This document shows positions 59,475 through 64,000 of a stretch of 64,000 nt of DNA, piece by piece (positions within the stretch are counted from its first letter, which is position 1; each line of letters begins with the position of its first letter). Position numbers and translations under genes: made by a program. The notes below the pieces were generated by a model, which did no database searches, was not told the origin of the DNA, and saw only the letters and a list, made by a program, of their open reading frames with translations. This DNA is from Pseudomonas sp. Teo4 (lineage in GTDB: Bacteria; Pseudomonadota; Gammaproteobacteria; Pseudomonadales; Pseudomonadaceae): positions 2,914,001 to 2,978,000 of the forward strand of contig NZ_JAXCIL010000001.1 of the NCBI RefSeq assembly GCF_034387475.1, read 5' to 3'.

Positions 59475-61439
59475 ATGTCCATCCCCCTGATCGAGCTTTG
59501 CGACATCCGCAAGGTCTATGGCGGTATCGACACGCCCAAGGTCGAAGTGCTGCGCGGCATCAGCCTGAGCATACACCCCGGCGAATTCGTCGCCATCGTC
59601 GGCGCCTCGGGTTCCGGCAAGTCGACCCTGATGAACATCCTCGGCTGCCTTGATCGCCCCTCCTCCGGCAGCTACCGCTTCGCCGGCAAGGACGTGGCCG
59701 AACTGGACAGCGACGAGCTGGCCTGGCTGCGCCGCGAAGCCTTCGGTTTCGTGTTCCAGGGCTACCACCTGATTCCCTCGGGCTCGGCCCAGGAAAACGT
59801 CGAGATGCCCGCCATCTACGCTGGCACACCGGCCGACGAGCGCCACGCCCGCGCCGCCGCATTGCTCGATCGCCTGGGCCTGGCCAGCCGCACCGGCAAC
59901 CGCCCGCACCAGCTGTCCGGCGGCCAGCAGCAACGGGTATCCATCGCCCGTGCCCTGATGAACGGCGGCCACATCATCCTTGCCGACGAACCCACCGGCG
60001 CCCTCGACAGCCATAGCGGCGCCGAGGTCATGGCCCTGCTCGACGAGCTGGCCAGCCAGGGCCATGTGATCATTCTCATCACCCACGACCGCGAAGTCGC
60101 AGCCCGGGCGCATCGGGTCATCGAAATTCGCGATGGCCTGATGGTCAGCGACTCGGCCGATACCCAACCACCGGCCAACCTGCACCAGGGCCTGCAGGCC
60201 GAAGACCTGCGCCAGCGCCTGGACCGAGGCGCCACCCAGCGCGGTGCCTGGAAGGGCGAGTTGCTGGAGGCCTTGCAGGCAGCCTGGCGGGTCATGTGGA
60301 TCAACCGCTTCCGCACCGCCCTGACCCTGCTCGGCATCGTCATCGGCGTGGCCTCGGTGGTGGTGATGCTGGCGGTCGGCGAAGGCAGCAAACGCCAGGT
60401 CATGGCGCAGATGGCCGCGTTCGGCTCGAACATCCTCTACCTCAATGGCCGCCACGCCACCCTGCGCGAGCCGGCTGGCGTGGTCACGCTGGACGATGTC
60501 GCGGCCATTGCCGAACTGCCCCAGGTCACCCGGATCATGCCGGTGATCGGCAACGACGTGATGGTGCGACACGGCAACAACAACCAGGAATTCTACGTGG
60601 GCGGCAACAACATCGAGTTCCCCCACATTCTCAACTGGCCTGTGGTTCAAGGCAGCTTCTTCAGTGACAGCGACGAACGCACCGGCGCTGCCGTGGCCGT
60701 GATCGGCCAGAAAGTGCGCGACAAGCTGCTCGAACCCGGCAGCGACCCGATCGGCCAATACCTGCTGCTGGGCAACGTGCCTTTCCAGATCGTCGGCGTG
60801 CTCGCCGAAAAAGGCGCCAGCTCGGGCGACCAGAACAGTGACGAGCGCATCGTCGTGCCCTACTCGGCGGCGTCCATTCGCCTGTTCGGTACCCAGGACC
60901 CGGAGTACGTGATCATTGCCGCCCGCGACTCGGCCCGGGTGGCCGAGACTGAAGCCGCCATCGATCACCTGATGCGCCAGCGCCACCAGGGCAAGCAGGA
61001 TTTCGAACTAACCAACGACGCCGCACTGATCCAGGCCGAGGCCCGCACCCAGAACAGCCTGTCGCTGATGCTCGGGGCGATCGCCGCCATTTCCCTGCTG
61101 GTCGGCGGCATCGGAGTGATGAACATCATGCTCATGACCGTACGCGAACGCACCCGTGAAATCGGCATCCGCATGGCCACCGGCGCCCGCCAGCGCGACA
61201 TCCTGCGCCAGTTCCTCAGTGAGGCGGTGATGCTGTCGATGGTGGGAGGCCTCACCGGCATCGCCCTGGCCCTGGGCATCGGCGCCGGCCTGATGCTGGG
61301 CGGCGTGGCCGTGGCCTTCGCCCTGCCCGCCATCCTTGGCGCCTTCGCCTGCGCCGTGGTCACCGGCATCGTGTTCGGCTTCATGCCGGCTCGCAAGGCG
61401 GCCCGTCTCGACCCGGTCAAAGCCCTTACCAGCGAATAA
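59475..61439 (+). CDS. pvdT: PvdT, MacB-type ABC exporter
   Basis: A 654-residue fused ABC transporter. The N-terminal ATPase has Walker [10 protein letters not shown], signature [15 protein letters not shown] and DEPTGALDS. The C-terminal half is a MacB/FtsX permease with four membrane segments and a large periplasmic domain. With PvdR and OpmQ it exports pyoverdine. Confidence 0.95.
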   Translation: MSIPLIELCDIRKVYGGIDTPKVEVLRGISLSIHPGEFVAIVGASGSGKSTLMNILGCLDRPSSGSYRFAGKDVAELDSDELAWLRREAFGFVFQGYHLIPSGSAQENVEMPAIYAGTPADERHARAAALLDRLGLASRTGNRPHQLSGGQQQRVSIARALMNGGHIILADEPTGALDSHSGAEVMALLDELASQGHVIILITHDREVAARAHRVIEIRDGLMVSDSADTQPPANLHQGLQAEDLRQRLDRGATQRGAWKGELLEALQAAWRVMWINRFRTALTLLGIVIGVASVVVMLAVGEGSKRQVMAQMAAFGSNILYLNGRHATLREPAGVVTLDDVAAIAELPQVTRIMPVIGNDVMVRHGNNNQEFYVGGNNIEFPHILNWPVVQGSFFSDSDERTGAAVAVIGQKVRDKLLEPGSDPIGQYLLLGNVPFQIVGVLAEKGASSGDQNSDERIVVPYSAASIRLFGTQDPEYVIIAARDSARVAETEAAIDHLMRQRHQGKQDFELTNDAALIQAEARTQNSLSLMLGAIAAISLLVGGIGVMNIMLMTVRERTREIGIRMATGARQRDILRQFLSEAVMLSMVGGLTGIALALGIGAGLMLGGVAVAFALPAILGAFACAVVTGIVFGFMPARKAARLDPVKALTSE

Positions 61440-61442
61440 TCC

Positions 61443-62849
61443 ATGACATTGCCAAGCCGCATCAGCCTGCTGACCCTGAGCCTCTGCCTCGCCGCCTGCA
61501 GCACGACACCGCCGCCACCCGACAGCGGTATCACGCCACCGAGCGCCTGGCAGGGAGATACCGGCGCCGCCGGACTCGCCCTGCCCCAGGCGCAATGGTG
61601 GAAGGCCTTCGCCAGCCCTGAGCTGGACCGCCTGGTCGAACGTGCCCGCCTCAACAGCTACGACCTGGCCGCTGCCACCGCGCGAGTACGCCAGGCCCAG
61701 GCCCGTGCCGTGATCGCCGGGGCACCGCTGCTGCCGGAGCTGAGTTTCGGGCTTGAAGGCAGCCGCCAACACCTGCTGCGTGGCGACGGCAGCGACCAGC
61801 TCGATGTCAGCAGCAGCGAACGCACCAGCACCTCGTTCGGCACCCAGCTGAGCGCGACCTACGAGATCGACTTCTGGGGCGGACTGCGCGCTGCACGCGA
61901 CAGCGGCCAGTACGGCCTGGACGCCAGCCGCTTCGACCGCCAGACGGTGGAGCTGACCCTGGTCAGCGCCGTGGCCGACAGTTACCTGCAAGGGCTGGCG
62001 CTGGATGAACAGCTGCGCATTGCCCGCCTCAACCTGCGCAATGCCCGCGACGTGCTGGGCCTGGTCGAGGCACGCCAGCGCTCCGGCTCGGCCACCCGCC
62101 TGGAGCTGGCCCAACAACGCAGTCTGGTGGCCGCCCAGGAACGCCAGCTGCCGCTGCTGGAGCAACGCCGCCAGGACAACCGCGTCACCCTGGCCACCTT
62201 GCTCGGCGACCCGGTGCAGAACCTGCCAAGCAGCGACGAACGCATCGACGCCGTGCAGTGGCCGGCGATTGGCAGCGGCGTACCCAGCGAACTGCTTACC
62301 CGCCGCCCCGACATCGCCACCGCCGAAGCGCGCCTGGCAGCGGCCAGTGCCAACGTGCAGGTGGCCAGGGCCGCCATGCTGCCCAAGCTGACCCTTGGCG
62401 CCGAGTTCGGTTCGGGGGCACGCACCCTGCCCCAGGTGTTCGACAGCCCCTACTACACGCTTACCTCCGGGCTGGTCGCGCCCATCTTCAACAACGGCCG
62501 TCTGCGCGCCGCGCGTGATCTGGCCAAGGCCGAACAGGAAGAACTGCTACAGACCTACCGCAGCAGCATCCTGGCCGGATTCGCCGATGTCGAGAAAGCG
62601 CTCAACGCCATCAACGGCGTCGACCGCCAACGGCAGTGGCAGGATGAGGAAGTGCAGCAGGCGCGTCTGGCTTTCGACCTCGCCCAACAGCGTTATGGTG
62701 CCGGGGCCGAGACACTGCTGACGGTACTGGAAACCCAGCGCACGCTGTATGAGGCGCAGGATCAGCAAGCCCAGTTGCGATTGGCACGGCTGCAGGGAAG
62801 CGTGGCGCTGTACAAGGCGCTGGGGGGTGGCTGGCAGGTGGGGCAGTGA
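61443..62849 (+). CDS. opmQ: OpmQ, outer-membrane channel lipoprotein
   Basis: A 468-residue TolC-family factor of the NodT lipoprotein branch (lipobox LAAC, Cys19). It has two repeats of the outer membrane efflux protein domain and typical motifs (YEIDFWGGLRAARDSGQY, TRRPDIATAEARLAAASANV). It completes the PvdRT-OpmQ tripartite pump, 3 bases after pvdT. Confidence 0.94.
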   Translation: MTLPSRISLLTLSLCLAACSTTPPPPDSGITPPSAWQGDTGAAGLALPQAQWWKAFASPELDRLVERARLNSYDLAAATARVRQAQARAVIAGAPLLPELSFGLEGSRQHLLRGDGSDQLDVSSSERTSTSFGTQLSATYEIDFWGGLRAARDSGQYGLDASRFDRQTVELTLVSAVADSYLQGLALDEQLRIARLNLRNARDVLGLVEARQRSGSATRLELAQQRSLVAAQERQLPLLEQRRQDNRVTLATLLGDPVQNLPSSDERIDAVQWPAIGSGVPSELLTRRPDIATAEARLAAASANVQVARAAMLPKLTLGAEFGSGARTLPQVFDSPYYTLTSGLVAPIFNNGRLRAARDLAKAEQEELLQTYRSSILAGFADVEKALNAINGVDRQRQWQDEEVQQARLAFDLAQQRYGAGAETLLTVLETQRTLYEAQDQQAQLRLARLQGSVALYKALGGGWQVGQ

Positions 62850-62875
62850 GTTGCCCATGGGTGTAATTGCATGGC

Positions 62876-62955
62876 ACGGGCTTCGCCCGTGATCGCCGGC
62901 AAGCCGGCTCCCACAAGGACCGCGCAGATCCTGTAGGAGCCGGCTTGCCGGCGAT
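62876..62955. repeat. Hairpin plus REP doublet between opmQ and pvdP
   Basis: CACGGGC TTC GCCCGTG (62876-62892) is a terminator-like stem without T-run. It is followed by an inverted pair of the GCCGGC-type REP (ATCGCCGGCAAGCCGGCTCC at 62892-62911 and its complement at 62936-62955). The genes on either side are convergent. Confidence 0.82.
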
Positions 62956-62998
62956 GGGCCAACAGGCCGTTGCCCCAAGGTGGGCAGCCTGTGAAGCC

Positions 62999-64000
62999 CT
63001 AGGCCAGCAACCCTTTCAATGAAAGATGCCGCGCATACCACGGCCGCTTCGGCACCTGGCGCATGAACCCGGCCAGCTTGCCTTCGTCCTCGCCAAAGAT
63101 GATGCGCAAGGCCAGCTTCATGGTCTCGACATCCATTTCCACCGACTTGCCCGGCCTGACCCCAGGCACCGTGCTGCAACCATGGGTATCGGGCCCCAGC
63201 CAAGGGTCGGCCACGTCCACCCAACGTCCCGGCGCGAACCAGGGCACGCCGTTGACCTGCAGCCGGCTCACCTCGCCAGGATGGAAACGCTCATGGGCGG
63301 CGAACCAGTCCTCCAGACGATCGTCGATCCAACCATGGAAACGCCAGAAAACCGGGTGCACGTGGGACGAGAATGGGTCGCCCAGAAAATCGTTTTCCGC
63401 CGCGTACCAACGCGGCGCAAAGTCGTCCAGCTCGCGCGCCAACGGCACCGGTGCGCCGTTGGAGGGGTCGCGCGGCACCGAAGCCCAGCGCATGTGCAGC
63501 CAGTCGTGCAGGCCCAGCTCCATCTCCGAACCCAGTTGCCCCAAGGTCATCCGCGACAGGTAGCGCGGGTCTCGGTATTGCGACTCCCAGACCGCGAAGT
63601 TGCCATGGAACGTCTCGGCCCGCTTGATACCGTTGACCCACTCGCTGAACGAATCGTCCCCCGGCGCCAACCAGGTCGGTGGCACCGAGCAGCCGTCGAC
63701 GTTATCGAAATAGCGGGCGAACCCCAGGCGGTCACGTTCGAGCTCCGGCTGTGGCAACGGGAAGCTCGGCCAGGATGGCAGCGGCTGCAGGGCACGGGCT
63801 GCGGCCAGCATGTGCCGATGCATGAAGAAGAAGTCCTCGCCCGAGCCGTTGCGGTCCTTGAGCTTGCCCCGGGCATCGCGCTCCCGGTCACGGGGGCCTG
63901 GCTGCCAGCCCAGGCCGCGCAGGGCGTCGCGTTTTTCATCCGGCAGGTTGTGCCACTTGTCCCGTGAGGCATGCCACAGCTGGTGGAACAGGCGATGCTC
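62999..64000 (-). CDS. pvdP: PvdP pyoverdine-maturation tyrosinase, C-terminal part
   Basis: The frame is open to the right edge, so the N-terminus is missing. About 333 C-terminal residues are visible with copper-binding-type His in FFFMHRHMLAAARA, HDWLHMRWASV, FSSHVHPVFWRFHGWIDD. PvdP oxidises the tyrosine of ferribactin to complete the pyoverdine chromophore in the periplasm. Convergent to opmQ, as in P. aeruginosa gene neighbourhoods of pvdRT-opmQ and pvdP. Confidence 0.9.
   Translation of the reverse strand, partial: EHRLFHQLWHASRDKWHNLPDEKRDALRGLGWQPGPRDRERDARGKLKDRNGSGEDFFFMHRHMLAAARALQPLPSWPSFPLPQPELERDRLGFARYFDNVDGCSVPPTWLAPGDDSFSEWVNGIKRAETFHGNFAVWESQYRDPRYLSRMTLGQLGSEMELGLHDWLHMRWASVPRDPSNGAPVPLARELDDFAPRWYAAENDFLGDPFSSHVHPVFWRFHGWIDDRLEDWFAAHERFHPGEVSRLQVNGVPWFAPGRWVDVADPWLGPDTHGCSTVPGVRPGKSVEMDVETMKLALRIIFGEDEGKLAGFMRQVPKRPWYARHLSLKGLLA

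Overview
The window looks like core chromosome of a fluorescent pseudomonad of the Pseudomonas putida group. The evidence is high GC, P. putida-type REP sequences (core GCGGGTAAACCCGCTCCCAC), a complete sdhCDAB-sucAB-lpdG-sucCD block divergent from gltA, an fabAB pair behind a hybrid kinase (as in P. aeruginosa PA1611-PA1609), and a pyoverdine export and maturation locus (fpvI-like sigma, pvdR, pvdT, opmQ, pvdP). I see no rRNA, tRNA, insertion sequence, prophage or CRISPR array.

Layout. 1-5168 (minus): kdpFABC K+ uptake ATPase followed by the 5' part of kdpD, with a REP doublet between kdpC and kdpD. 5311-9251 (minus): three uncharacterised envelope proteins in a tight operon (lipoprotein, long periplasmic protein, membrane-anchored protein). 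9649-15691 (minus): an AI-2E family permease, a DUF4892 protein, two alpha/beta hydrolases, a small helical protein, SixA, a DUF4389 protein and GpsA. 15791-16017 is a large nearly continuous palindrome. 16101-21066 (plus): a TonB-dependent receptor, a periplasmic binding protein and a hybrid histidine kinase with overlapping genes. 21275-23022: fabA-fabB. 23235-32340: metabolic and housekeeping genes (amidohydrolase, pirin, dienelactone hydrolase, htpG, two PaaI-type thioesterases, small lipoprotein, DUF599 protein, brnQ).

32341-45320 is the TCA-cycle block. Succinate dehydrogenase, 2-oxoglutarate dehydrogenase (E1, E2, E3) and succinyl-CoA synthetase lie in one direction, and citrate synthase is divergent behind a good sigma70 promoter. 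45489-50662 (minus) holds small envelope genes, a MocR-type regulator, and an operon of a solute-binding protein, a DUF4398 lipoprotein and an OmpA-family protein. 50791-54693 holds etfBA and, divergently, ETF-ubiquinone oxidoreductase, whose promoter carries a PsrA-type operator. 54755-55455 is an mqsRA toxin-antitoxin module with its palindromic operator. An MFS transporter and a receiver-like protein lacking the phospho-acceptor aspartate follow.

57605-64000 is iron-related. A FecI/FpvI-type sigma gene without an adjacent anti-sigma gene is divergent from pvdR-pvdT-opmQ. The spacer has a Fur-box-like sequence on the sigma side and an exact iron-starvation (PvdS-type) promoter motif on the pvdR side. 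A convergent pvdP tyrosinase gene runs off the right edge.

The least explained parts are the 5.3-9.3 kb envelope operon, the receptor/binding protein/kinase operon and the 227-bp palindrome.
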